From M55B167 sp964406095 (lineage in GTDB: Bacteria; Verrucomicrobiota; Kiritimatiellia; RFP12; UBA1067), in assembly GCA_964406095.1 (NCBI GenBank), contig CAYOQJ010000024.1, forward strand, positions 1 to 47,024: a DNA stretch of 47,024 nucleotides. Direction: 5' to 3'. This document shows, one piece after another, positions 1 to 7,854 of this stretch. The translations under genes and the position numbers were made by a program. The stretch's first letter is position 1, and each line of letters begins with the position of its first letter. The notes under the pieces were generated by a model. It saw only the letters and a list, made by a program, of their open reading frames with translations. It did not search any database and had not been told where the DNA came from.

Positions 1-50
<50 letters not shown>

Positions 51-67
51 CTATAAACCGTTTTTCG

Positions 68-144
68 TGGCGCGCCTCGCAGGAGTCGAACCTGCAACCT
101 CCTGATCCGTAGTCAGGTGCTCTATCCAATTGAGCTAGAGGCGC
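68..144 (-). tRNA. tRNA-Arg (ACG)
   Basis: This is a full 77-nt cloverleaf on the minus strand. The acceptor GCGCCTC pairs with GAGGCGC, followed by discriminator G and an encoded CCA. The anticodon stem CCTGA/TCAGG encloses loop CTACGGA, so the anticodon is ACG, which would be deaminated to ICG and read CGN codons. The T-loop TTCGACT is normal. Confidence 0.97.
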
Positions 145-190
145 TCAAACGAGGGGCACTATATCAGAACAGAAGCGGCATTTGCAACGG

Positions 191-1159
191 TTAATTTGAA
201 AAAACATTATTTTTATTTCGTTTGCGTGCGTAAAATGGATATCGCTCCGGTGGATCATCCGGATGAACAGTCCGCCAGCGTCGGTAATTAAGTGTCCAGC
301 ATGAGGGATGACGACGGATTATTTGCTCAAACAAATCCAAAATTTCCTGACTGCGTGTCAGATCATCCACATCAGGATCGGGATCAAACCGTTTCAGAAA
401 TTCAATTTTGTAGCGGCCATCCTTCAAGGGGCGTGACCAGGCAACAATAATCGGAACGTTAAGTCGCCTTGAGAGTCTGGCCGGTGCGATTGAGACATCC
501 ACATGAATTCCAAAAAATTTGAGCCAGGCCCCACCTTGTTTAATTGGTGTCAGCTGATCAACCAGTAACCCTAGCGAAGAGTTATGTCGCAATGCGTAAA
601 CCAGTCGGCGCAGAGCTCCCTCATGCGGCACAATCGTCTGCCCGATACACGATCGAATACGACGAAGTCGGCTGGTCATGGCTTTACTGCCGATACTTTT
701 CGCAACGCTGGTCATGGGGACTCCGTTTAAAATACAGATTTGCGAGAGCAGCTCCCAGTTACCGATGTGTGCGCTGATATTGATGGAAGGATGAGCCTCT
801 CTAATGATTTCCGCTATTTTGTGATCTGCGAGAATCAACTGTTCCAGACGGCGACGACTGTTACGGTATATCCAGAAAAGCTTGACTACCACAGCTGCCA
901 TATTACGGAATGCGTGATATATAATAACGTGTTCACGATATGGTGTAAGCCTTTCTCCATAAATTATTTTAAGGTTGGCACTGGCAACTCTTCTGTCACG
1001 TTGCATGAAATTCATGCCGCCCCACGCTACCAGAGAGGCCACTCTGTCACAACCTTTGACGGTCAGACAAGGCACAATCAGAGTGGCCAGAAAAATTCCG
1101 GCCCATTCAAAAGGGCGTCTAACAGCCCGCAACACCTTTTTATTTCTGCTTTGAGACAT
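191..1159 (-). CDS. Lipid A biosynthesis acyltransferase (LpxL/HtrB family)
   Basis: The 322-residue protein matches the family of late acyltransferases that add lauroyl or myristoyl chains to Kdo2-lipid IVA at the inner membrane. The catalytic H-x4-E motif is visible as HIGNWE (His131, Glu136), followed by the conserved region around LGLLVDQL and the substrate-pocket segment APARLSRRLNVPI. A hydrophobic N-terminal stretch (residues 19-32, GIFLATLIVPCL) is the expected membrane anchor. Length is normal for the family (about 300-320). No good Shine-Dalgarno precedes the ATG. Which acyl chain and position it serves cannot be read from sequence. It implies a lipid A-containing outer membrane, in line with the LpxC-like gene at 33.3 kb. 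It ends just upstream of the two tRNA genes on the same strand. Confidence 0.85.
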   Translation of the reverse strand: MSQSRNKKVLRAVRRPFEWAGIFLATLIVPCLTVKGCDRVASLVAWGGMNFMQRDRRVASANLKIIYGERLTPYREHVIIYHAFRNMAAVVVKLFWIYRNSRRRLEQLILADHKIAEIIREAHPSINISAHIGNWELLSQICILNGVPMTSVAKSIGSKAMTSRLRRIRSCIGQTIVPHEGALRRLVYALRHNSSLGLLVDQLTPIKQGGAWLKFFGIHVDVSIAPARLSRRLNVPIIVAWSRPLKDGRYKIEFLKRFDPDPDVDDLTRSQEILDLFEQIIRRHPSCWTLNYRRWRTVHPDDPPERYPFYARKRNKNNVFSN

Positions 1160-1504
1160 TTATGTGCGTATTTTAGCAATTTTGCGGATCGAAGTGAATC
1201 TAAAAGAGAAAAGTTTACAGTTTTGTAATAAAGACCGCTTTTTTGATTGCCCTGTTACCTGGTGGCGAAAATGCAATCCGGCTATGACCGGGCTGTCCAG
1301 TGTAGGTGCTATGTCGAGGATGCTCATATTGACAAGGCTGGAGCAGACAGCTTTCTCTCGACTTCATTAAACACATCGTCAACCTATCGCTGGAAACCCG
1401 CCACATTATAAAAACCCTGCTCGAACTCACGCTATGATTTTCAAACCGCAACTTACATCACAACACAAAGAGAGATTTTTAATTGTGTTAAAAAAGGAAT
1501 AAAA
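1160..1504. other. Divergent intergenic region
   Basis: This 345-bp gap lies between the start of the acyltransferase (minus) and the start of the LamG gene (plus), so it should hold both promoters. The only clear signal is the AAGGAA ribosome binding site just before the ATG at 1505. Short reading frames here have no recognisable similarity. I see no RNA gene or repeat. Confidence 0.4.
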
Positions 1505-2245
1505 ATGACAAAAGCATATTTTGCAGTACTAGCCCTGACGGGTTTTATTGCCACACTCAATCTGCAGGCGGAACTTGTCCTGCACTGGGCATTGGAGGAG
1601 GGCAACGGCACCACAACCGCCGACCTCTCAGGCTATGGACATACAGGAAATTTCATCACGATAAACAGCGACAACTGGAGTGATGCTGATCTTGCTCCAA
1701 TTCCATCCGGCACCTCCTATGCCATTTATAAACCTGTCGCAAACGGACGCATAGAGGTTAACGACGGTTACAAAGGTGTTGTCGGCACACAACCTCGCAC
1801 AGTTTCCGCCTGGATCAAAACCACGGGAACATCAGGCTACATATCGCACTGGGGCAATGCCGCAGTCGGAGAAAGATTCAGCTTCCGTCTGCTGGAATCA
1901 ACTGTCGTCGGAGCAATTAGAATTGAAATACATACCGGCTATATAGGCGGAACAACACCGGTCAACGACAACCAGTGGCACCATGTTCTGGCGCTTCTGC
2001 CGCCAAAAGAGAATCCCGATGCCATCGATGTCCGGCTTTACGTTGACGGCAAGCTGGAGGGCTACAGTGTCCGCAACTCCACGCCGATAAACACGGTGGC
2101 GAACGACAATCTGTATATCGGCGGCTCGCTGCTGGGAAGCTTCGACGAAGTGCGCATCTATGACCATGCTTTAAATGTGGTCGAGATCAACGCGCTTTCA
2201 GGAAATAACAACCAACAACACCGCTTCATTCAACGGTGTGATTGA
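1505..2245 (+). CDS. Secreted LamG-domain protein, N-terminal fragment (frame broken)
   Basis: The protein starts with a Sec signal peptide (residues 1-22, ending LNLQA). One LamG/concanavalin A-like fold follows (about residues 23-230), with the usual features: LVLHWALEEGNGT near the start, the central TVSAWIKT strand, QWHHVLALL, VRLYVDGKL, and the closing LGSFDEVRIYDHAL. LamG domains of this kind bind glycans or act as surface modules in sulfatase-rich PVC bacteria. An AAGGAA site precedes the ATG. The frame fails after EINALSG and runs into a short unrelated tail, while LamG-like sequence continues in another frame from about 2205. It is therefore best read together with the next entry as one damaged gene of 1505-3071. 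Substrate unknown. Confidence 0.7.
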   Translation: MTKAYFAVLALTGFIATLNLQAELVLHWALEEGNGTTTADLSGYGHTGNFITINSDNWSDADLAPIPSGTSYAIYKPVANGRIEVNDGYKGVVGTQPRTVSAWIKTTGTSGYISHWGNAAVGERFSFRLLESTVVGAIRIEIHTGYIGGTTPVNDNQWHHVLALLPPKENPDAIDVRLYVDGKLEGYSVRNSTPINTVANDNLYIGGSLLGSFDEVRIYDHALNVVEINALSGNNNQQHRFIQRCD

Positions 2246-3071
2246 CGATGTCGCGACCTACAACAACGTGCTGTCGTTTGAACGAATCCAAGAGCATTAT
2301 ATGATCGGCAGCGGTGATACACTCGGACTGCGCGACGGCGTAACGTGCGGTGTGCAGCTTAACTTCGATGCCGACAACGAAGCGCAGAGCGACGCAACCT
2401 TTATCAAGGACTCGATCGGCTCCTTCAGCGACAGCGGTGATACCAACATCTTTGACTGGGTTCTCAACGGTGTTCAGCGTATTACCGTAACCGATCACCG
2501 TTTCGCCGGCATAACCAATGCCTGGCACTTCAATGGCGGCGCTGGCGCGACTGCCACAGCCTGGCGTTACCTCGCCGGTGAAACATACGCAGACAGCGCC
2601 TCGATTGAAATGGTTTTCCGACCAGCTGATTTGATTGGCAACGAGGTGTTGTTTGAAACTGGTGGCAGTGTCGAGGGCATGTCGCTGGCGCTCAACGGCT
2701 CACAGTTGCGTCTGCACTTGCGTGACGACACCACAAACACGGTGGACGCCGCCTTCAATTTAAACGAACTGTCCCTCTCGCAACGCAGCGCCTTCATTCA
2801 TGCGCTCGGGATCATGGATATTAATAACAACATGGCCCGCCTTTATGTTAACGGGGAATTGCGCTCCGAAGCGCAAATCGATAATGGAGAATTGCTTGTC
2901 TGGACTGGGAACAACCATACCGGACTCGGCACAATAAACGGCGCGGTCGCATCGCCGGTTGAACTCGCACCCTTCTACGGAAACATAGCGCTACTGCGAC
3001 TCTATCCCACGATCCTGACAACTGAACAGGTTCTAACCAACTATCAGGCGCTGACACCGCGGGTTTTTTAA
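2175..3071 (+). CDS. LamG-domain protein, C-terminal fragment of the gene starting at 1505
   Basis: This is the continuation of the preceding gene in a different frame. Similarity probably begins near TASFNGVIDDVATYNN (about 2205), which is the closing strand motif of a second LamG domain whose body is absent. A complete third LamG-like domain follows (about 2570-3060: SASIEMVFRPADL, VLFETGG, MARLYVNGEL, GNIALLRLYPT). There is no ribosome binding site or signal peptide of its own, so it is unlikely to be translated independently. The junction lies in an AAC-rich stretch (AACAACCAACAACACC) where slippage is easy. Two consecutive LamG tails with no body between them suggest an internal deletion as well as a frameshift. 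The stop codon lies within the loop of the gene's own terminator. Confidence 0.6.
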   Translation: MWSRSTRFQEITTNNTASFNGVIDDVATYNNVLSFERIQEHYMIGSGDTLGLRDGVTCGVQLNFDADNEAQSDATFIKDSIGSFSDSGDTNIFDWVLNGVQRITVTDHRFAGITNAWHFNGGAGATATAWRYLAGETYADSASIEMVFRPADLIGNEVLFETGGSVEGMSLALNGSQLRLHLRDDTTNTVDAAFNLNELSLSQRSAFIHALGIMDINNNMARLYVNGELRSEAQIDNGELLVWTGNNHTGLGTINGAVASPVELAPFYGNIALLRLYPTILTTEQVLTNYQALTPRVF

Positions 3072-4446
3072 CTGCCTTCCTGCGGTTTTTTCTTATGAAC
3101 TTTGCGCCGTCGCCATTCCAGCGCTGATCAATCCAGCGCGGGGGTTCATTTTTAGCGTTCCACTTGTCCCACAGCTCCTGAAGCTGTTTAACTCTTTCCG
3201 GATGCTGAGCGGCGAGATCATTCTGCTCGCCAATGTCCTGAGCGAGATTATGCAAGCGGGGTGCCATGTTGATATGCGGCTTGACGAGTTTCCAATCGCC
3301 TTGCCTCACAGCGTACTGCACACCGAAGCGCCAAAAAAGCGCTTCATGAGGAGCAGCGTCACTTTTGCCTTCAAGCAGCGGCAGCAGATTCGCGCCATCA
3401 ATATTCCAATCCGGCGCAACCTCGGCGCCTGCTGCGGCGAAAGCTGTAGCGGGTATGTCAAGTTGTATAACCGGCTGATCAAGCACGCGTCCAGCCTCAA
3501 AGCGTCCTTTCCAGTAGGCAATAAAAGGCACGTGAATGCCACCTTCCCAAACAGTCCATTTAGTGCCGCGCAGAGCTCCGTTGTTAACAGCTCCGCCCGG
3601 GCCGCCATTATCACTCAGGAAAAAGACCAGCGTGTTTTCCTCCAGTCCGCGTTCACGCAAACGCTGCATAACGCGACCTACAACCTTGTCAAGCTGCGCC
3701 ATGTCAGCGGCGTATCGACGGCGGGCGGCAGGCAAAGAGCTCTCCTGCCGACTAAACCAGGGTTCCGGCGCCACAAAAGGTCCGTGAACAGCAGTGAATG
3801 CCATATAGAGCAAAAAAGGCTTATCTCGGTTGTCGTCGATAAATTTAAGCGACTCATCACAGAAAGTTTCCATGTGGTTCGGCGGTGTCGCAACAGCGAC
3901 TTCGTCGCGGTAAGTCGGCGGCGGAGTTTCGCCATGCGGACCCTTCGCGCCGAGGCCGTGCGGCATGATGCCATAAAAAAAATCAAAACCGCGCTGATTG
4001 GGTCGATAACCGTCACCCGAGCCGATATGCCACTTGCCAACCATGCCGGTGGCGTAGCCAAGCGCCTTCATACGCTGCGGAAAAGTTATCTGATTTATAT
4101 CAAGCGCGCGCGGGCCGCGGTCGACAGTGCCTGGTCTGGCCTTGCCTTCGGCGTTGGCGTCAAATCCCAGACGCTGTTGATACCGGCAGGAGATCAGACC
4201 GGCTCGCGTTGGACTGCAAACGCAACCTGATGTATAACCATTGGTAAAGCGAACTCCGTTGTGCGCCAGCGAATCAATATGCGGAGTTAGAATATCTGTA
4301 CAGTTATAAACCCCGCAGTCGGCAAAACCCATGTCATCCGCCAGAAACAAAACAACATTCGGTTTTGTCATAGCGGCAGTGGAAAAAGCCGCGCCCAAAA
4401 ACAATACTGAGACTATTGCCAATTGAATCACTTTCAAACGACACAT
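2848..4446 (-). CDS. Secreted S1 family sulfatase (probable lost stop codon)
   Basis: Exported type I sulfatase acting on sulfate esters, probably of a polysaccharide. A signal peptide (residues 1-25) precedes KPNVVLFLADDMG (metal-binding Asp37-Asp38). The formylglycine motif is C77-S-P-T-R81, so a sulfatase-maturating enzyme is needed. GKWHIG, FLLYMAF and FFLSDNGG are further family blocks. Start supported by GGAG 8 nt upstream. The family-like part ends around residue 450. Residues about 459-532 are Arg-rich and are encoded antisense to the LamG gene, including its terminator. Adding one A to the A6 run at about 3086-3091 would give the ending RKKPQEGS and a TAA, so a homopolymer indel probably removed the natural stop. 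True end is therefore probably about 3068-3070. Substrate cannot be assigned. Confidence 0.85.
   Translation of the reverse strand: MCRLKVIQLAIVSVLFLGAAFSTAAMTKPNVVLFLADDMGFADCGVYNCTDILTPHIDSLAHNGVRFTNGYTSGCVCSPTRAGLISCRYQQRLGFDANAEGKARPGTVDRGPRALDINQITFPQRMKALGYATGMVGKWHIGSGDGYRPNQRGFDFFYGIMPHGLGAKGPHGETPPPTYRDEVAVATPPNHMETFCDESLKFIDDNRDKPFLLYMAFTAVHGPFVAPEPWFSRQESSLPAARRRYAADMAQLDKVVGRVMQRLRERGLEENTLVFFLSDNGGPGGAVNNGALRGTKWTVWEGGIHVPFIAYWKGRFEAGRVLDQPVIQLDIPATAFAAAGAEVAPDWNIDGANLLPLLEGKSDAAPHEALFWRFGVQYAVRQGDWKLVKPHINMAPRLHNLAQDIGEQNDLAAQHPERVKQLQELWDKWNAKNEPPRWIDQRWNGDGAKFIRKNRRKAVKKPAVSAPDSWLEPVQLSGSWDRVAVALCFRRRVRVQPAMRPRRLLCRVRYGCSQSRQAILHYRFALRSAIPR
3056..3091 (+). terminator. Rho-independent terminator overlapping the LamG stop codon
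   Basis: Stem ACCGCGGG (3056-3063) pairs with CCTGCGGT (3079-3086) with one G-U wobble. The 15-nt loop contains the TAA stop at 3069-3071, and T6 (3086-3091) follows. The stem's left arm encodes the last residues of the LamG protein. It also lies inside the convergent sulfatase frame. Confidence 0.65.
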
Positions 4447-4578
4447 CGTATATCTCCGATTTAATTGATTAAACTCAGTTGTTAATTATGACAAATTAAC
4501 AGCAGTTGTAAAATCAACTTCTAAATCAAAACAGTATTTTTCATGCGCGTTTTTTAACCACCGGCGCGGCTCTTGATC

Positions 4579-6441
4579 TTAACGTATGATCATCATCATG
4601 CTCTTGCGTTCAAAGAGCTGCAATCCATTGATGTCGGTAATTGTTTCCGCACTATCCGCCGACAATGTCCGATACACAAAGTATTTTGACAACTGAGCAT
4701 TGTACGCCTCAACGTTGAACTGGAATATATCCAGATATGAGGCACCGCCGATCTCATGATAGAGTACGCTCAACGGATAGCTGCCCGCCGCCAGATTCAT
4801 GCTGCCGACAGTAATTGCGTTAGCCGAGGTCAAGGTCATTGTATCACCGTTGATCGAGGTCTGATCCGGTTTTTCAGCTAATATAATTGCTTCCCATGTC
4901 TGATTTGAAACTGTCAGGCTGACTCCGTCATCCGCCATAAAACCAAGACTAAGCGGCATCTGCTCCGGTATATCGAGAGTAGTGCGGGCGAACAGCGCCT
5001 TGTAATCATCATTTACAGCGGTGTCCCAGGGAAACGTCACGCTGCCTGGCAACACAATGTCGTGCCTTACTCCGTTTTCCGGATCATAAAAATTGATCTC
5101 CGGCCAGTTCGAGTAGTTAAGTGTGCCGTTGATGTACCCGGATACTGCTGTCCAAGCTGCCGCCAGATTATTTGGACTGACACTATCAGCATGCCACACT
5201 TCCCAGTTGGCGGAAAGACCGACATAACTCATATCGCCAATACTCTTGTGGCCGACAAGTCGCCAGCTTGTGGTGTCGGCATCATTGGTGAACGCGCCCT
5301 TTGCGGCATAGAGTTCATGATGCTGCTCTGACTCCATGTTGTAGGTCAGCAATTCAATGTCATGAATCCCGGAGGGCAGATCGATGATTCCGCGCGTGTC
5401 GCTGTCGGAGGTGTTTTCAGCATAGATAGTGTCCATTGCGGCGCTGGCGAAATCAATCACCCCTTTGCCATGCACCGACTGCCAGCTCCTTCCGGCAATA
5501 CGCAGTGCGAAACCGTCGTCGGCATGCACCCCGAAGGTGTAAAGTCCACCCTCTCCCGCTGGCACCACCACTCTGCCGCGATAATAAGCGACCCAGTGAT
5601 TTTCCGCAACCCCTTCAACATTGGCAAAATACGGCTGATTATTGGGAAAGAGAACATCATTGGCATTTGTAGCCAGATCAGGATCCGAAAAATTAATCAT
5701 CGGGATGTTCTGATTGGTCACAATCACTGTGCCAGCACCGGATGCGAGAATTTCAGCCGCGGTGCGAATTCCATCTATTTCACCCGCGTCACGCACCCAG
5801 ACCCCCACAAACGAACCATCCACCTTCAAATCAGCTCCCGGTATATCCTCCGCATCGGGAATCGACGAGGCGATGACAGCATTTTCAATTGGCTCCGATG
5901 AGTTCAGTTCCCACTCGAAAATAGCATTGCGTAAAGCGCTAACTTCACCCGATCCAGGGATACCGCTGCCGAGGTCGTTCCAATAGCCGGTTGTCAAGAT
6001 TATAACCGCGTCTTCACCTGCACCGGCATCGTTGGGTTCGGTATCGCGCCAGTTGCGATAGGTCTCGGCACCAAAGGGTTCACCGGTCACCCAGACCCAG
6101 CCGTTGGTACGGCGGTCTTCGATATTCGGCACATCGGCGATTTTTCCGGACTCATAAGCGCCGGGAAACAGAACTGTGTTCCACTGATTGGTATCGTTGT
6201 CGGTCAAACCGATAAAGCAATCGCCGTTCGATAAATTACGCAGATAGCGACAGAGTTCATTTTCGCGATCGCTGTTGATTGTCGCCAGATGTCCCGAGAC
6301 ACCATTAAAAATCATATTCGTCGCAGTCAGATGCGCATCCCACCAGGATACCGGCGCACCGGAGGTGTGTCCGTAAACACGATAGAGATTCCAAGTGTTG
6401 TTTACGCCGGTAGGTGCGGTAAACCAACCGTCCGTCGTCAC
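4579..6441 (-). CDS. C-type lectin plus PA14-domain protein, C-terminal fragment of a split gene
   Basis: The frame begins with a GTG at a frameshift point and continues the LamG protein that starts at 7216. Order of domains: C-type lectin (about residues 5-180) with the EPN sugar-binding motif (NWRDTEPND, typical of mannose/GlcNAc-type lectins) and the conserved YWNDL; then two PA14-like beta-sandwiches (about 205-395 and 405-590; FGVHADDGFALRI and LGFMADDGVSLTV are the core strands with paired Asp). PA14 domains often bind carbohydrate. No signal peptide and no ribosome binding site in front of the GTG, and a TAG lies just upstream in this frame, so independent translation is unlikely. Stop at 4579; the gap to the sulfatase start is 132 bp. 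Probable role: cell-surface or secreted glycan binding. Confidence 0.65.
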   Translation of the reverse strand: MTTDGWFTAPTGVNNTWNLYRVYGHTSGAPVSWWDAHLTATNMIFNGVSGHLATINSDRENELCRYLRNLSNGDCFIGLTDNDTNQWNTVLFPGAYESGKIADVPNIEDRRTNGWVWVTGEPFGAETYRNWRDTEPNDAGAGEDAVIILTTGYWNDLGSGIPGSGEVSALRNAIFEWELNSSEPIENAVIASSIPDAEDIPGADLKVDGSFVGVWVRDAGEIDGIRTAAEILASGAGTVIVTNQNIPMINFSDPDLATNANDVLFPNNQPYFANVEGVAENHWVAYYRGRVVVPAGEGGLYTFGVHADDGFALRIAGRSWQSVHGKGVIDFASAAMDTIYAENTSDSDTRGIIDLPSGIHDIELLTYNMESEQHHELYAAKGAFTNDADTTSWRLVGHKSIGDMSYVGLSANWEVWHADSVSPNNLAAAWTAVSGYINGTLNYSNWPEINFYDPENGVRHDIVLPGSVTFPWDTAVNDDYKALFARTTLDIPEQMPLSLGFMADDGVSLTVSNQTWEAIILAEKPDQTSINGDTMTLTSANAITVGSMNLAAGSYPLSVLYHEIGGASYLDIFQFNVEAYNAQLSKYFVYRTLSADSAETITDINGLQLFERKSMMMIIR

Positions 6442-7216
6442 CTGCTATGCGTTCAGGCAGATTGGTAGGGCTGCCGCCCGCAACCAGAAACTGTATCTGC
6501 GAAAAGGAGAGCTCCTCGTTATATATAACCACATCGTCAACAGCGCCGTCGGGAGAGTTAATATAATCATTGCGCATGGCACCGAGGATGATTGGAGCGT
6601 CGTTAAAGATGCCGGTGCGTTCCGCCAAGCGCGCCTGACAGAACTTACCGTCGACAAAAACGCGCTGAATATTATCAGCACTCAACACAAAGGTCAGATG
6701 ATGCCAAGTTCCTGTTGGCAGTTTGCTCGAATAGTGCAGATCATCGTCGTGCAAGCCAAAGTGCGGTTCCGCATCACGCAAACCAATATGCATCGGGCGA
6801 CTGCCGCCTGCCAGCGGCTGACCGAAGACAATTTCAAAACTCGCTTCCCTGCCGCCTTGCAGCCAGCAGGCCATGGTGAAAGGGCGAACCTCGGTGGCAT
6901 GATAAACACCCAGCTCACCGGCGGTGAAACCGGTCTCGATGTAGTTGAGGTTCGCCGCGCCGGTCAGTCCGTTAAACCGATAACCGCCGTCATTGCTGCC
7001 GGGTGTGCCGCTAATCCAATCGGCTGTGTTCATAATCATACCATCGCCGCTCATGGTGCCTTGATTGATGACAGTATTGCCGCTACCCTCCTCAAAATCA
7101 TAAAAAACCAGCGGCTGAGGGGCGGCCGGAAGTTTATTGACACACAACATCGCGAAAAGCGCGCAAACCGCGCCAAATCTAAAATTGTAAATTACTGCCC
7201 GTTTTTGATTGCTCAT
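6305..7216 (-). CDS. Secreted LamG-domain protein, N-terminal fragment of a split gene
   Basis: I place the start at the ATG at 7216, which follows AGGAGAGG with a 4-nt gap; the upstream in-frame ATG at 7252 lacks such a site. A Sec signal peptide (about residues 1-32, NFRFGAVCALFAMLCVNKLPAA) is followed by one LamG domain (about 33-255: LVFYDFEEGSGN, TMACWLQGG, TWHHLTFVL, QRVFVDGKF, GAVDDVVIYNEEL). Genuine similarity stops near ERIAGDDG at about 6435, where the C-type lectin continues in another frame; the remaining codons down to 6305 are out-of-frame lectin sequence. The whole gene would be 4579-7216, about 875 residues. It is a paralogue of the LamG protein at 1505 and shares the sulfatase neighbourhood. 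Confidence 0.65.
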   Translation of the reverse strand: MSNQKRAVIYNFRFGAVCALFAMLCVNKLPAAPQPLVFYDFEEGSGNTVINQGTMSGDGMIMNTADWISGTPGSNDGGYRFNGLTGAANLNYIETGFTAGELGVYHATEVRPFTMACWLQGGREASFEIVFGQPLAGGSRPMHIGLRDAEPHFGLHDDDLHYSSKLPTGTWHHLTFVLSADNIQRVFVDGKFCQARLAERTGIFNDAPIILGAMRNDYINSPDGAVDDVVIYNEELSFSQIQFLVAGGSPTNLPERIAGDDGRLVYRTYRRKQHLESLSCLRTHLRCAGILVGCASDCDEYDF

Positions 7217-7655
7217 AATACCTCTCCTGGTGGCTTGACGTTGTGATATCACTTAATAGTTTTAAATATATCAAAAGCCTGTGCTTTTGTCAAAAGGGAG
7301 GGTATTCTCGCTGAGTGCTGACCCATAATCAGGGGCGTTTCTTTTGAGATGAAATATCCTTGTCCCTGAGCAAATTCAACCATTTTCAACCTTGATCATT
7401 GTATATCACAATGACATACTGTATGCAGTGAAGAGAGAAAAATTTTAATCTTAAAAGGGGACAATTCATTACAAAACAACACTATATCGTTGCTGGGCAA
7501 CACTTCTGATCGCTGTTGCCGCGGGAGTGGCTGTCGACAGGGCTAACGCTCAATCGGCGGTGCCTAATAATCCTATTTACGGCATTTGCGGCGTTGTACG
7601 GCTTCCAGCATAGTCACTATAGCTGCAAACCGTGCGCCTTGCATCTACGACAAAA
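7217..7655. other. Gene-poor region with a signal-peptide relic
   Basis: This 439-bp gap lies between the LamG-lectin gene start and tRNA-Asp. It must hold the LamG promoter. It also has a small hairpin AAAAGC-CTGT-GCTTTT (7273-7288) and a ribosome-binding-like AAAAGGGGA (7453-7461) in front of the relic at 7473-7613. Nothing else is recognisable. Confidence 0.4.
7473..7613 (+). pseudogene. Relic of an exported protein: signal peptide without a start codon
   Basis: An open stretch of 47 codons starts KTTLYRCWATLLIAVAAGVA and continues VDRANAQSAVPNNP before a TAG at 7611. It has the positive end, hydrophobic core and A-N-A-Q cleavage pattern of a Sec signal peptide. A purine-rich AAAAGGGGA lies 12 nt upstream, but there is no ATG, GTG or TTG where a start should be (TAC stands just before the first Lys). 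I read it as the 5' remnant of a lost secreted protein gene. It is short, so chance is possible. Confidence 0.4.
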
Positions 7656-7732
7656 TGGCGGGGACGACGGGATTCGAACCCGCGACCACCGGATCGACAG
7701 TCCGGTGCGCTAACCAATTGCGCCACGTCCCC
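7656..7732 (-). tRNA. tRNA-Asp (GTC)
   Basis: Complete 77-nt tRNA. Acceptor GGGGACG pairs with CGTCCCC, followed by discriminator G and an encoded CCA. Anticodon stem CCGGA/TCCGG with loop CTGTCGA gives anticodon GTC. The T-arm GCGGGTTCGAATCCCGT is standard. It lies downstream of tsaE on the same strand. Confidence 0.97.
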
Positions 7733-7854
7733 GCAAAAAAGTGATGTCAATATAGCAAAGGGGTTTTGACCATGCAAGAGCTAATGTTAAAAATTTTTGT
7801 TTTTCATATTCGGGTCAATTGAAGCGGCTTGTTTTGTGCGAAAACATAGTGGTG

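Noticed and set aside
3202..4230. 342-codon open frame on the plus strand
   Set aside because: Lies entirely antisense to the sulfatase, which has the C-S-P-T-R motif and a signal peptide; no family features.
6395..7246. 283-codon open frame on the plus strand
   Set aside because: Antisense to the LamG-lectin gene; composition follows the reverse of that gene.
7516..7713. Frame ending in the tRNA-Asp gene
   Set aside because: Its end reads GDDGIRTRDHRIDSPVR, the well-known false protein made by translating the complement of a tRNA.
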